A DNA stretch of 64,000 nucleotides from Pseudarthrobacter sp. C4D7 (GCF_013359725.1 NZ_JABFMW010000018.1:21220-85219); one strand, 5' to 3'; positions 41,638 to 51,779 are shown, counted from the first letter of the stretch. Numbers and translations: made by a program. The notes: generated from the sequence alone by a model not told the origin.

Positions 41638-42507
41638 TTATTTCACGGCGCCGCCGGTGGCTCCGGCGGCTATGTATTTTTGGGCGATTAGGAGCAGGAC
41701 AATGGCCGGCAGGGAGGACAGCACAGCGGTTGCCATGACTGCGCTCCAGTTTGATATTTCCGATCCCAGGTACTGGTAGATGCCGAGCGTCACGGGCCGG
41801 ACGGCTTGGGTAGTGGTCAGGGTGAGGGCGAACAGGAAGTCACTCCATGAGAAGAGGAATGAAAACAGCCCGGCCGTGATGAGTGAGTTCCGGCTTATTG
41901 GAATGACTATGGAAAGGAACGCCCTGATTAGGCCGGCCCCGTCGACTCGTGCTGCCTCCACCAACGATGGTGGGATACCGATCATGAAGGCCCGCAGGAT
42001 CAGGATCGCGAAGGGGACGGAGTGGGTGGAGTCGGCGAGGATGAGTCCCGGGATTGAGTTCAGGAGACCGAGGTCGTTGTACGCCGCGTAGAGGGCGTTG
42101 GCGATAACGATGCCCGGAATCATTTGGGCGATGAGAATCACCAGAAGCGCGGCGTTGATCCACCGGAACTTGAACTGGGCCAGCGCGTAGGACGCTGGTG
42201 CCGCTATGGCGAGGGTGAGAAGCACAGTTCCTGTGGAGACCAAAAGGCTGGTGACGAGATTCTTTCCCTGCTGAGAGACGGCGGTTGCGTAACCATCGAA
42301 GCTGGGGTTTGTTGGAAAGAATCCCGCGGTCAGCGTGTTCCCTGAGGGCTGCAGTGATGCGTTGACCATCCAGTAAATGGGGAAAAGCATGACGGCGAGG
42401 AACAGAATCCCAAGGGCGGTCAACAGCCCTGCGTGCATGGACCGCTTCTTGCCCCGCGTGGTTCCTCGCAGCTCGGGATGAACTCTGGCTATTGTCGTGG
42501 TGGCCAT
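41638..42507 (-). CDS. ABC transporter permease (MalG/ThuG type)
   Basis: 289 residues with six predicted helices (LLTALGILFLAVMLFPIYWMV to AVLSSLPAIVLLLIAQKYIA). The permease EAA motif is present as LVEAARVDGAG (~185-195), the contact to the ATPase. It is the second permease of a carbohydrate-type importer. The ATP-binding subunit is not in the cluster; as in many actinobacteria, a shared MsiK-type ATPase elsewhere may serve. Confidence 0.88.
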   Translation of the reverse strand: MATTTIARVHPELRGTTRGKKRSMHAGLLTALGILFLAVMLFPIYWMVNASLQPSGNTLTAGFFPTNPSFDGYATAVSQQGKNLVTSLLVSTGTVLLTLAIAAPASYALAQFKFRWINAALLVILIAQMIPGIVIANALYAAYNDLGLLNSIPGLILADSTHSVPFAILILRAFMIGIPPSLVEAARVDGAGLIRAFLSIVIPISRNSLITAGLFSFLFSWSDFLFALTLTTTQAVRPVTLGIYQYLGSEISNWSAVMATAVLSSLPAIVLLLIAQKYIAAGATGGAVK

Positions 42508-42516
42508 CGGATGTCC

Positions 42517-43479
42517 CTATTCGTCAACTGCACGCCGGTTGGCGCGCAGGTAGATGATCGCGAAGATGAGTGAGATGAGAATGAGCACGTTGCTGTAGGC
42601 AGCGCCCGAGCCAAACTGGAAGTTGATGAAGGACTCCTGGTACGAGCGCACCGCGAGCGTCTGGGTCGCGTTCGCCGGGCCTCCGTTCGTCAGGCCGAGA
42701 ATGATGTCCAGCACTTTGAGGGTGTAGACCACTCCGAGAACCAGGACCACGCTGACGACAGGCCGAAGATTGGGCCAGGTGATATTACGGAAGGCTTTCC
42801 ATCCGGTCGCGCCGTCCAGGGCAGCAGCTTCGTAGAGTTCCTCAGGAATATCCTGCAGCCCTCCATAGATGATGGTGACGTTGAACGGGATCCCGACCCA
42901 GATGTTGACGAGGATAACGGCGCTGAGCGCGACGGCGGGGCTTGTCAACCAGGGGATGGGATCGTGGATTACTCCCAGACCTTCAAGGGACCGGTTGAGG
43001 ATCCCGCTGTCCTGGTCGAGGATCGAACGCCAGGTAGCACTGCCTACGATGAGCGGCAGGAGCCATGGCAGCAAGAGCATGGATCGCAGGAAATTACTCA
43101 GCGGGAATCGCCGTTTGAAGAAGGTGGCCAGCGCCAGCCCAATAACGAACTGACCAGCTATTGAGCCGAGCGTGAACAGCGCCGTGTTCAGAAGGGCCGG
43201 CGTGAAGAGGTTGCTGCCGAAAATTGTTGCGTAGTTTTTGATGCCGACCCAAGGGGCCTCACCGGTGAAAAAGGTTTTTGTCGTATAGTCCTGCAGACTC
43301 ATGGTGATGTTTTTGACCACCGGGTAGCCGAAGAACAGGACCGTGAACACCGCTGCAGGAACTACGAAGAGGGCCTTGGTGACGTTCTCCCGCGAAAAAC
43401 GTGGGCGGGCAGACAGGGTGTTTCGTGGCGCCGACACCGGCGGCGTGGATTCCCTATTGATGCGCTGCATGTTTGGCAT
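42517..43479 (-). CDS. ABC transporter permease (MalF/ThuF type)
   Basis: 320 residues. Six helices begin at ALFVVPAAVFTVLFFGYPVV (~35-54). The EAA motif is LYEAAALDGATGWKAF (~212-227). It is followed nine bases later by the MalG-type permease in the same transcript and forms the heterodimeric channel with it. The N-terminus (~1-33) is longer than usual and polar. Confidence 0.88.
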   Translation of the reverse strand: MPNMQRINRESTPPVSAPRNTLSARPRFSRENVTKALFVVPAAVFTVLFFGYPVVKNITMSLQDYTTKTFFTGEAPWVGIKNYATIFGSNLFTPALLNTALFTLGSIAGQFVIGLALATFFKRRFPLSNFLRSMLLLPWLLPLIVGSATWRSILDQDSGILNRSLEGLGVIHDPIPWLTSPAVALSAVILVNIWVGIPFNVTIIYGGLQDIPEELYEAAALDGATGWKAFRNITWPNLRPVVSVVLVLGVVYTLKVLDIILGLTNGGPANATQTLAVRSYQESFINFQFGSGAAYSNVLILISLIFAIIYLRANRRAVDE

Positions 43480-43536
43480 TTTCAGTTGCCCTTCCGGCTT
43501 CCTGGTCGAAACACCCTGTCTGGGGGAAGTTGAAGG

Positions 43537-44775
43537 TCAGCCCTTGGCTGCCTGCGCGAACGCGTCCTGGACGGATGCCTTGCCGGTGAGTGCCAGCTGG
43601 ACCGCGGTGTAGATGGTTGTTGCTGCCTTAGGCCAGTCCTTGCCGAGCTTGCCGGTGCGGGCGCGGGCGTTTTCGACCTGCTGAGTGAAGGTCTTCATGG
43701 TTGGGACTTCCTTGACGTATTCCTCATGCAGGTCTGCCCGCACCGGGACGGTGTGGCGGGCCTTCCCGAGGCTCATCTGGCTGTCTTTGCTGCCGGTGCA
43801 CTGCACAAACTCCGCAGCCTTGGCCATCTTCGCCTTGTCCCCGGTCATCGGCACGGTCCACACCATGCCGCCCAGCGGAGCCGTAGGTGTCTGGCCGGCC
43901 TTGTTGATCGGGATCTGCACGCTGTCCCACTTCACATTGGGTGAGGCCTCAAGAGCAGGGATCTGCCACGGACCATTGATCATCATCGCGGCCTTCCCTG
44001 CCACAAACTGGTCCTTCACGTCGGCCTGCGTCCAGTTGATGACGCTCTTGGATACGGAACCGCTGTTGACGAGGTCGACGTAAAGCTGCAACGCCTCCTT
44101 GACCTGGGGAGTATCCAGGTTGGTCTCGTCACCCCCATTGGTCCACATGAACGGTAGGAACTGCCATGAACCCTCGTACGTGGCTGCCGCCGAGAGGGCC
44201 AGGCCATACTGGTCACCCTTGGTGAGCTTTGCCGCTGCTGCCTTCAACTCATCCCAGGTCTTGGGGGGTTCGACACCGGCAGCGGCAAGCAGATCTTTGT
44301 TGTAGAAGAGTCCCAGCGTATCGGCCGGGACGGGAGCGCCGTAGACCTTGCCGTCCTGGGTGACAGCGTCCAGGCTGTTTCCGGCAAATGCCGTGGTATC
44401 GACGTTGTAATCACCCAACGCCGATAACGCGCCGGTCGAGGCGACGTCCTTGACTTCAGGATTGTCCAGCATCAACACGTCCGGCAGAGTCCGGGAAGAT
44501 GAACGCTGCAGGACGGTCTGCATCCGGTCCTTGCCCGGGACGGTGGTCCGGTCAATCGTCACACCGACCTGGGCGGCGCACTTGTCGATAGACGCTTGGA
44601 GGATGCTCTTGTCCGGATCGTTGTTATAGCTGTCCAAAACGGTGAGGGTCTTTACGTCTCCGCCCGAGTTGGAGCCGGCGGTGCTGCCACTTCCACCGCC
44701 TGAACATGCCGTCAGCGCAAGTGATGCGACCCCGGCCACGGCCAGAAAAGACCTCATCTTTGATTTTGTGCCCAT
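43537..44775 (-). CDS. Sugar ABC transporter substrate-binding lipoprotein
   Basis: 412 residues from the ATG at 44775, chosen because AAGGAG precedes it by a usable distance and the signal peptide then begins properly. The signal peptide (MRSFLAVAGVASLALTAC) has the lipobox LTAC. A carbohydrate-type bacterial extracellular solute-binding domain follows (TLTVLDSYNNDPDKSIL, AGKAAMMINGPWQIP). It captures the sugar and delivers it to the two permeases. First gene of the transport operon; the ROK regulator gene starts upstream of it. Confidence 0.88.
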   Translation of the reverse strand: MGTKSKMRSFLAVAGVASLALTACSGGGSGSTAGSNSGGDVKTLTVLDSYNNDPDKSILQASIDKCAAQVGVTIDRTTVPGKDRMQTVLQRSSSRTLPDVLMLDNPEVKDVASTGALSALGDYNVDTTAFAGNSLDAVTQDGKVYGAPVPADTLGLFYNKDLLAAAGVEPPKTWDELKAAAAKLTKGDQYGLALSAAATYEGSWQFLPFMWTNGGDETNLDTPQVKEALQLYVDLVNSGSVSKSVINWTQADVKDQFVAGKAAMMINGPWQIPALEASPNVKWDSVQIPINKAGQTPTAPLGGMVWTVPMTGDKAKMAKAAEFVQCTGSKDSQMSLGKARHTVPVRADLHEEYVKEVPTMKTFTQQVENARARTGKLGKDWPKAATTIYTAVQLALTGKASVQDAFAQAAKG

Positions 44776-45088
44776 GGTCAACAAGCTCCTTCGCTCGGTT
44801 GTGAAATGAACAAACTTCATGCCGGTTCAGTTGAAGATTGAGCCCTCGTACTATGCGTTCGCGCTCATACAGAACGCTAGAAACCTGCTGTAAACCGGGC
44901 TTGAAGCAAAACTGTACCTCGATATGTCGTACATCACAACAAATTGCGGTCTGATATCTGACAGCTTCCAGAAAAATGGGTCTTTTGGAGCTCAAGGGAC
45001 GTCCGAACGGGTGTTTACTCCGCCAGGTCACCGCCAGGACACGTCAAGCGCGGTCTTCTTCTGGCTGCTGCGTGCTGGCGGTGAAAGC
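44776..45088. other. Promoter region of the transport operon
   Basis: No gene. The sequence around 44925-44960 includes ATCACAACAAATTGCGG; ACAACAAA(T/A)-type strings recur near 46485 and 46605, upstream of the ROK gene. This may be a shared operator for the ROK repressor, but the match is short. Confidence 0.35.
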
Positions 45089-46321
45089 CTACGGCGAGGC
45101 AAACCGAAGGGGAGTAGCAATGACTGAGCTTGTCGGGTCGGCGAGCAGCGGGGCAAAAGCCAGCTCGGCGGCGCCGATCATCATGCTGTCTGAGCCCAGT
45201 TCGGCCCGGTAAATGTGGACCTGGTCGGCGGGACCATCAAGGGCCTGCATCCGAAGAAGTCGGGGGAGCGTTTCCGGTGAGATGGAATGAAGGATACCGA
45301 GGAAGCCGTCGAGGACGATGGCTTCCGGATTGAAGATATTGACTGCGTTACGCAGCGCGATGCCAAGGTACTCGAGTTGACGAAGTACTTCTACGTTCCC
45401 GTTCCGGCTGGACCGTGCTCTTAGCTCTTCCTCGAACTGCACCGCATCACCACCATTCTCTGTAGCCGCGAGGGTTAACAATGGGCCCTGCGAGACCTCT
45501 GTTTCCAAACAACCAGACCCTCCGCAATGACAGGCCCTTCCCTCAGAGCGAACAAACGTGTGCCCCAACTCACCCGCGTACCCCGATGCGCCGGCCAGCA
45601 ATTTTCCACCGACTACTACGCCACCGCCTATTCCACTGGCACCGCCGTTCAGGTAGACGAGATTTTGCATGCCGGCCCCAGCACCAAAGATCAGTTCAGC
45701 TTCTGCACCCAGGGATGCGTCATTGGCTGCCCGGCAGGAATAGCCGGTGGCCTCGGCCAGCATTTGGGCTACCGGTTCATCCCGCCAGCCAAGGTGCGGG
45801 GCGTGGCGGACAACTCCTTCTGAACGGTTGACAAGCCCCGGAACGGCGACGCCGACACCGACGATGCGATAAGCAGAGTCAAGCTCCGAACGCATTCCGG
45901 CAATGACTGCCGCAGCAATATTCACGGCCTCGCGTGCGGTGGGTATGCGGTCGGTCGGAAAGCGTATCTTCTTCCGCACATTTCCACCCAGAGACACCAG
46001 CCCGACTGTCACCGCATCAATCTCCGGGTTGACGGCCAACGCCGCCGCTGACGGATTGGGCCGAACCTCAGGGCTCGGTCTTCCTACTTGCGCCTCCCCT
46101 GTAGGAGCAGATTCATAGAGGAGGCCCAGGCCAACAAGTTGGCCGATCAGCGTTCCCACGGTAGATCGATTGAGTCCTGTCCGTCGGGTTAGCTGGGCGC
46201 GACTGAGCGAACCATGATGATGGACCAAGGACGCGATAAGGCCAAGATTGCTCTGTCGCGGTACACCCACTTCGACCGTCGGCTGAGGAGCAGTGTCTTG
46301 GGGGTTTGAATGGGACATCAT
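45089..46321 (-). CDS. ROK-family transcriptional repressor
   Basis: 410 residues. The N-terminal winged helix is HHGSLSRAQLTRRTGLNRST (~34-53). The sugar-kinase-like ROK domain follows, with the zinc-type motif CHCGGSGCLE (~257-266) and VGVGVAVPGLVN (~152-163). ROK repressors respond to sugars or their phosphates. It lies upstream of the transport genes in the same direction and is the likely local regulator. Its start overlaps the stop of a 41-residue ORF upstream. Confidence 0.85.
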   Translation of the reverse strand: MMSHSNPQDTAPQPTVEVGVPRQSNLGLIASLVHHHGSLSRAQLTRRTGLNRSTVGTLIGQLVGLGLLYESAPTGEAQVGRPSPEVRPNPSAAALAVNPEIDAVTVGLVSLGGNVRKKIRFPTDRIPTAREAVNIAAAVIAGMRSELDSAYRIVGVGVAVPGLVNRSEGVVRHAPHLGWRDEPVAQMLAEATGYSCRAANDASLGAEAELIFGAGAGMQNLVYLNGGASGIGGGVVVGGKLLAGASGYAGELGHTFVRSEGRACHCGGSGCLETEVSQGPLLTLAATENGGDAVQFEEELRARSSRNGNVEVLRQLEYLGIALRNAVNIFNPEAIVLDGFLGILHSISPETLPRLLRMQALDGPADQVHIYRAELGSDSMMIGAAELAFAPLLADPTSSVIATPLRFASP

Positions 46322-46443
46322 GAGACGAAGGAATCCGCGTCGAATGAGCCACTGATATTCGGCAAATCCTCTTGCAGGGCAAGGACAGCCGATAAGGGCT
46401 GACCGGTGGGTGTGTCGTCCCGCGCCACGTTCTTGTCAGTCAT
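46318..46443 (-). CDS. 41-residue ORF coupled to the ROK gene
   Basis: ATG at 46443 with GGGAG four bases upstream. The stop (46318-46320) overlaps the ROK start in TCATGATG. The product (MTDKNVARDDTPTGQPLSAV..., ending SGSFDADSFVS) is acidic and hydrophilic. No family recognised. It could be a small protein or just a leader that couples translation of the repressor. Confidence 0.4.
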   Translation of the reverse strand: MTDKNVARDDTPTGQPLSAVLALQEDLPNISGSFDADSFVS

Positions 46444-46906
46444 AATGCTCCCACCCCAAGGGTCTATGTATTGCGGAACAACAAAATTGTCCTGCCGAAG
46501 CCCACTCAGGTCCACGCGGCACTTCACAACCACAACTTTGCCACTGCCAACAGCGTTTAACACCATCTATCGGAGTAAGCCCACGGTCACGTTGACTTTC
46601 ACAACAAATGCATTGCTTCAACTGCATCGCTTGCCACGCGTCAGCTCGCAAGCCGCCGAGGTCACGCGGCGGTGGGCTCGTGAACCAAGAGAAGAAGAGG
46701 CCGCTGACCCCTTCGAGATCGCTGGGAGAGGCCGCGCTGCACGATCAATTCGTCCAGGGTGCTGACCCGCGGGGGCTGGGGGAGAGGCTGAGATCGGCTT
46801 CCGAGTGGGGGGTAGCCGTGAACTGGCCGGGAATTCCCTGGGGCTGGCGTGTGATGTTTTCGGTCATGCCTGCTGTGTGTGGCCACCTCGCGCCCGGCGG
46901 CAGGGC
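46444..46906. other. Gap upstream of the ROK operon
   Basis: No gene is supported; frames here lack a ribosome binding site and run antisense to each other. CACAACAAATGCATTG (46603-46618) and GAACAACAAAATTGTCC (46481-46497) are possible operator copies. Confidence 0.35.
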
Positions 46907-47914
46907 CTAAATCAGCTGGTCGAGCTTCATCCAGAACGCCTCCCGGAGCGCGCGGCGAACGCCCCGCAGGTCGGTCTTGTACTCGCCGATCCGCTGGGCG
47001 CAGTCCTTCAGCAGGACACGGTCGATCTCCACCGGCAGGATGGGCCGGTCGGCCTGGAGCTCGTTCAGCTCGCCTTGGGTGATGGTGCCGTACCAGCTGG
47101 CTGCCATGCTCTCCCCGACGTCATGGGCCACGTCCAGGGGCTGTCCTCGGGAGGAAGCAGGGAAGGCCCGGAGCCACGAGCTGTAGACGAGGTGGGCTTC
47201 AGTTCGTGCCGGCCGGGGTGCCGGCGTCACAAACCGGCCTTGTAAGGGAGGACGGGATGCGAGGTCGGATGGACGTGGTCCCGGTGCGCGCAGTTTCGGC
47301 GCCTCGGCCACCGGTGGGGCAGCGATGACGGCGGCGTTGGCCGAGGCTGCTCGGCCAGGACCTTGGTGAAGCATGCCTCGATCAGTGCCGTGGGTAAGGT
47401 GATGATGCTGTCCACGCGCAGTGCCAGGTGCTCGGCGACCGAGGTGACGCCGAGCCGGTGGTTGGGGTTGTCCAGGCCCACCAGGACAACCTTCATGCCA
47501 AGGTCGTGGGCCTCCTCGACAGCCTCGGCCAGGTCATCGTCTCACCGGATATCAGGAACGCCACCGAGGCGGCCCGATTCCTGGCCACGCCGACAAGGTC
47601 CAGCCCGAGCTTGAGGTCCACACCCTTTTGCTCACCATTGAAGGAGATCCGGCCCAGACGGACCTTCACGTCCGGCAGCAGGCCGATGGACTTGTGCTCG
47701 TCGGTAAACAGGGCGTCCTTGGAGGCGTCGTACCAGTAGACCCGCAGGACATCGAGTCCGGAGTGGTCGGCGGTGCGCTTCAGGATGCCCTGGATGAGCT
47801 TCGCGTAGTCACAACCCGTAATCCAAACCGATGCCGGGAAGCAGTCCTTTTGAAGGTACTCCCCGCAGGGTTTGAAGAGCCGATAATGGCGATTCTGTAA
47901 ATCTGCTGTGGCAT
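46907..47914 (-). pseudogene. NYN-domain protein gene broken by several frameshifts
   Basis: The gene starts MPQQIYRIAI at 47914 with GGAGG upstream, then changes frame at least three times. Reading across frames gives GLLPGIGLDY, AKLIQGILKRTADHSGLDVL, RVYWYDASKDALFTDEH, KGVDLKLGLDLVGVARN, AASVAFLISG(DDD)LAEAVEEA and GMKVVLVGL. This is a NYN (LabA/DUF88) nuclease-like domain with its acidic residues. The last third (46907-47374) gives an unassigned C-terminal domain, MKLDQLI at the end. Either the gene is decayed or the assembly carries several single-base indels here; a missing base in SGDDD near 47537-47545 is plain. Confidence 0.75.
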
Positions 47915-48210
47915 GCTTCGCCTCCAAGCGGGCGGACCGACACTTCTCCCGGCCGGCCCCTGATAGGGTGAGACGTTCCGCTGGCATCGGCCACCCCCCA
48001 AGGCCCCGGCTGGCGGGACGTTTTCGTCAGTTGTTTCCGGCCCAATCGCTGACCATCACCGCTGACTGCGCCTCCTTGTCTCCAAGGTCGAGTTTTGTAA
48101 AATTCGCCCGGGGCGGCTGGCTGTTTTGCTCGTTCGTGGGGAGAAGCGGTTTTTGCAATTGTTCAATGCTGATCAGGGGAGGAGCGCCTCATCGACATGT
48201 CGTCCCGTAG
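47915..48210. other. Gap before the EAL gene
   Basis: No gene or clear signal is visible; it lies between the divergent NYN pseudogene and the EAL gene. Confidence 0.35.
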
Positions 48211-49731
48211 TTGTGGCTTGCCAATAAAACCAGCGCGGCTACTTCACCCCACGGTCCTCCTGTGGGCAGGTTGGGCAGGTTGCTGATCTGCCCTGGCGAT
48301 GTGGTGAAGACACCGAAGTCTGGGTCCCTGCCGGGTGGAACTACGTCAACTGGGGGAGAGGAACCGGTTGATGGGGGCAGTTTGCTGCGCCGTGCGCTGC
48401 GCCTTTCATCGGTTCCGGCTCGTTGGCTGGTGATGGTTCTTTGTCTGGATGCCGCTTGGCTGGGTTTCGTCCGGTTGCCTTTACTCTTGGGACGCGGACC
48501 ATGGCTCGGTCTTTCGGGTCAGGATGACTGGATTCCGGAACTCATAGCGATGTTGCTGGTGCCGGTAGAGATCTATCTGGCATGGTTGTTCTTCGCCCGC
48601 CAGTACAGGGAGAAGCTGGGCTGGTGGCGCACCAGCTACCTCATGAATAAGGTCCTCAACGAAAGCACGCCGTGGCGATGGGCCACTGATGCCGCGGGGA
48701 GGTTCACCTACTGCGGCCCCGAGAGTCTGCAGTTGGTGGGTTATGAACCATCCGAGCTGATCGGGCATCACTTCAGCCGGACTATTGACCCCTCGGACCT
48801 CGCAGGTGTTCTCCAGGACAGGAATAGAAGGACGGACGCTACGGGGGCGTGGACGGGGGTCAGGACCATTTACCGGCACCGTCTGGGAAGCCGGGTCATG
48901 GTCGATGTCTCGGCCCGGGCGTGTTTGGGTGCGGAAGGTCAGTACTTGGGGTTGGAGGGAGAGACTCGGTCCCTTCGTCCGGGAACCATGAACGACAGCG
49001 TGGCCGCGGAGACAAGGCGCCGGGTGAAAGCGGTGATGGATGAGCGGCTTCTGTTAACTGCTTTCCAGCCCGTGTGGTCGCTGTCATCGGGCAAGGTCAT
49101 CGGCGTAGAAGCACTGACGCGCTTTCCGGGTTCCCCAGCGTCGCCTGATGCTCAGTTCAGGGACGCTGATTCGGTTGGCCTTGGGGTTGAGTTGGAGATG
49201 GTGGCTCTTGAGACCGCACTTGATGCCGCCCGGGCACTGCCTAATCAGCTGTATGTAGCGGTGAATCTTTCGCCCGATGCGTGCCTGGATCCACGGCTGC
49301 CTGCGGTTCTGGCCCGGGCTGGGTTTCCTGGTGAGCGCCTCGTGCTGGAAGTCACGGAACGGCATGCTGTCCAAGAGTACGGCCCATTGGGTAACGCGTT
49401 GGAATCACTGCGCCGAAGCGGGCTCCGCATAGCCGTCGACGATGCAGGTGCCGGTTTCGCATCCATGCGCCACATTCTCGAACTATCCCCTGACCTCATT
49501 AAGCTCGACCGCGATGTCATCGCTGGGATTGATTCAGACCCCGCCCGGCAAGCACTGGGGACAGCGATGGTGGGCTTCGCAGCCGGACTCGGGGCCACGT
49601 TGGTGGCCGAAGGGATCGAAACCACCGACGAGCTGGCCACGGTCACCGGCATGGGAATGCACGCAGGCCAAGGCTATCTACTCGGCCGCCCCTCCCTCGA
49701 CCCCGACGACTGGGCAAGCTGGGCACACTAA
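48211..49731 (+). CDS. PAS-EAL cyclic-di-GMP phosphodiesterase with a membrane anchor
   Basis: Up to 506 residues; the TTG at 48211 is the first possible start, and GTG at ~48301 is another with better codon use. Two hydrophobic segments (VPARWLVMVLCLDAAWLGFV, LIAMLLVPVEIYLAWLFFA) precede a PAS domain (~150-260, FTYCGPESLQLVGYEPSELI). A complete EAL domain follows: E300-A-L, VNLSPDACLD, VLEVTERHAV, DDAGAGFASM, LIKLDRDVI, VAEGIET and GQGYLLGRP. All catalytic motifs are present, so it should hydrolyse cyclic-di-GMP in response to a signal sensed by the PAS or membrane part. Confidence 0.85.
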   Translation: MWLANKTSAATSPHGPPVGRLGRLLICPGDVVKTPKSGSLPGGTTSTGGEEPVDGGSLLRRALRLSSVPARWLVMVLCLDAAWLGFVRLPLLLGRGPWLGLSGQDDWIPELIAMLLVPVEIYLAWLFFARQYREKLGWWRTSYLMNKVLNESTPWRWATDAAGRFTYCGPESLQLVGYEPSELIGHHFSRTIDPSDLAGVLQDRNRRTDATGAWTGVRTIYRHRLGSRVMVDVSARACLGAEGQYLGLEGETRSLRPGTMNDSVAAETRRRVKAVMDERLLLTAFQPVWSLSSGKVIGVEALTRFPGSPASPDAQFRDADSVGLGVELEMVALETALDAARALPNQLYVAVNLSPDACLDPRLPAVLARAGFPGERLVLEVTERHAVQEYGPLGNALESLRRSGLRIAVDDAGAGFASMRHILELSPDLIKLDRDVIAGIDSDPARQALGTAMVGFAAGLGATLVAEGIETTDELATVTGMGMHAGQGYLLGRPSLDPDDWASWAH

Positions 49732-49935
49732 TCAACCCTCGCGGCGAAGCCCTCCCGACATACCTGGCACAAGCACCTCATGGCCTTCCTCGGCCGGCAG
49801 GATGACTTCAGCCCGGTTTGTGCTGAGGCAAGAATCTGCTGCCCGATGCCCCGCTCCTGCATCTCGGAGGCAGTATTAAGGACGTCGATCAGGCAACGCC
49901 CCGGCCAGTCGATCCTGTAAAGGGTCACAGTGTCC
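49731..49935 (-). pseudogene. Serine recombinase fragment
   Basis: The minus strand reads GDTVTLYRIDWPGRCLIDVL and NTASEMQERGIG. This corresponds to the DxLVVxRxDRLGRSxxDLV...LxxRGIGF part of small serine recombinases. The preceding catalytic serine region and the HTH are absent or out of frame, and later residues do not match. It overlaps the EAL stop. A remnant of a mobile element. Confidence 0.6.
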
Positions 49936-50845
49936 CCTCGCGCGCGAACGCCGCAGCGCCGACAGCCCGGCCGCTCCTGGCCGGCCTTCGCTCCCGAGAG
50001 CTGACAGGCTGCGGCGGCATTACCGCGCCGTCGTCCATCCCAGCATTACAGCGGCGGCCAGCCTCCCGGGCCGGAGGCACCGCGGCGAAGGCGGCCAGTG
50101 AAAGGGCTCTGGCGAGTGGGCTGCGGGGGTTGCTGTGTACGTGGGGGTCATGGGTGCACCGGTATCAGTAGCCGCGTACGGTTTGGGGTGTGCTGGCTTC
50201 GGCGTGGACAGGGAGGGTCCTGCAGCGGATTTAGGTGGTCACGACGCGGGCGGCCACCATCGCCAGGGCCATGATGACGAACGCTGCCGTCCAGGCGTCG
50301 GAATCGGTGATGCACGAACACGAGTGCTCCCTCCAAACGCCGCGTCACTACGCCCCATGCGGACGGAATAGCCCCCAGTGTGCAAGCTGGAGGCCAGTGT
50401 CGACAGGGGAGGGCCGGGAGTCCTCCATGGTAACTGCCATGGGATAAACCTAGCCGGTGACGAGGCGGTGCCGGAACGCTTAGGTCACTGGGCCATATTG
50501 CCCGGGCCGAAGGCGCGGTGAACTGCAATGAGTCCTCACCGGGCTCCGGCCCCGTGTGAAATACCTTGAAATGAAGGTCCGCAGCGGAATGATGAACTGA
50601 ATGCTTTCTCTGAAGAGCACTGCCCTCATTAGGGACCTGGGAGGCCGCCGCCCGGATTCTGAGAATCACCCAGACTTGTGGCGGGGACGGAGACAGGAAC
50701 ACGCCAAGCTTTCAGTTGTGATGGCGTCAAATCGGTAATTCCGCAGGGCCCTGAGGATGCGTGGCCGGAGCATTCGGGCTTCTTCACGACCAAAGCATCT
50801 CTGGTTCAGTTTGTGGTGTTCCCCCACCGGATGATGGCCCTGCTG
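49936..50845. other. 910-bp stretch without an intact gene
   Basis: Only short or antisense frames occur. A fragment on the minus strand around 50230-50330 reads ITDSDAWTAAFVIMALAMVA, like the end of a small membrane protein, but has no start codon. The stretch is probably decayed sequence. Confidence 0.4.
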
Positions 50846-51580
50846 CTATGGGTCGAAGTGAGTCCCGATGCTGCTGCCGGACAGTTGTTCGATCAGGTCG
50901 GTGGCTACGTCACGCAGTTTGCGGTTGCGGTTACTGGCGACCTTGGTGAGGATTTTCATCGCTTCGGACTGCGAGCACCTGTTCTGCGCCATGATCACCC
51001 CGCACGCGAGGTTGATGGCCGTCCGGCTCCGCATGGCCGCCTCAAGATCTTCCGCCCGGTGTTGGGCAGTGTCGATGCGGACTGAGAGTTGCAGCGCGTT
51101 TTGGGCCGCGGCCGCAAAACCGACCCCCTTGTCTATGGCAGGGGCGGTGAAGGCACCGGGCTTTGAGGCAAAGAAGTTCAATGCGGCGCTGGCTTCACCG
51201 TTGATGTCCAGGGGCACCCCTAAGGAGCTGTAGATGCCGGCGTCCGCGAATTTCCGGTTCAATTGCGGCCACCGGGGGTCGGAACGGACATCGTTGATGA
51301 GAACCGGGGTCCTTTGCCGGAGCGCTGCGATACAGGGGCCATCACCTATGGCCTGTTCCATCTGATCCAGTTCCACGGCGAGCTTGCTGCTGCCTGCGGC
51401 AGTATGGGGCATGCGCCTTACCTGGACCGTGACGGCGCATACAACGTCGTCGTCGGCAGCTTCAGAGACCACGGCCGCGGCGAGCTTTGAGAGCCCGGAC
51501 AAAAACTCAGAGGCATTCTCCGCGTCCACCAGAACGTGTTGAAGCTGGTCTACGAGTTCCTTCTGGGGTGCAGATGGCAT
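50846..51580 (-). CDS. GAF-ANTAR antiterminator
   Basis: 244 residues. A GAF domain (~20-170; DGPCIAALRQRTPVLINDVR at ~79-98, SSLGVPLDINGEASAALNFF at ~118-137) precedes an ANTAR domain (~180-238, AMRSRTAINLACGVIMAQNR and ILTKVASNRNRKLRDVA). ANTAR domains bind a pair of stem-loops in RNA and prevent termination; the GAF senses a small molecule or redox signal. Target RNA is not evident nearby. Confidence 0.85.
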   Translation of the reverse strand: MPSAPQKELVDQLQHVLVDAENASEFLSGLSKLAAAVVSEAADDDVVCAVTVQVRRMPHTAAGSSKLAVELDQMEQAIGDGPCIAALRQRTPVLINDVRSDPRWPQLNRKFADAGIYSSLGVPLDINGEASAALNFFASKPGAFTAPAIDKGVGFAAAAQNALQLSVRIDTAQHRAEDLEAAMRSRTAINLACGVIMAQNRCSQSEAMKILTKVASNRNRKLRDVATDLIEQLSGSSIGTHFDP

Positions 51581-51779
51581 AGGTCCATTTTACTGTCCTA
51601 CCTGCCCTAACCGCGCAGTTGCGGGCCCAAAGAAACCCCGTACCGGCGTTGATTCAAAGGACGAGCATCTGCGTGGAAGCGCCATCGAGAAATTGGTTCT
51701 ATTTGAGGAAGAAATCTGCTGGGACTGGGATATTCTCCGTGGCTGGGACTGCCGTGAAGCGTCTGCAGTAGTGCCCCCG
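51581..51779. other. Gap between the two GAF-ANTAR genes
   Basis: No gene. The region is the expected promoter and leader of the 51580 gene, but I see no clear pair of ANTAR-target stem-loops. Confidence 0.35.

Noticed and set aside
50230..50330. Membrane-protein frame in the 50-kb gap
   Set aside because: A stop lies directly upstream and there is no start codon; treated as a fragment only.
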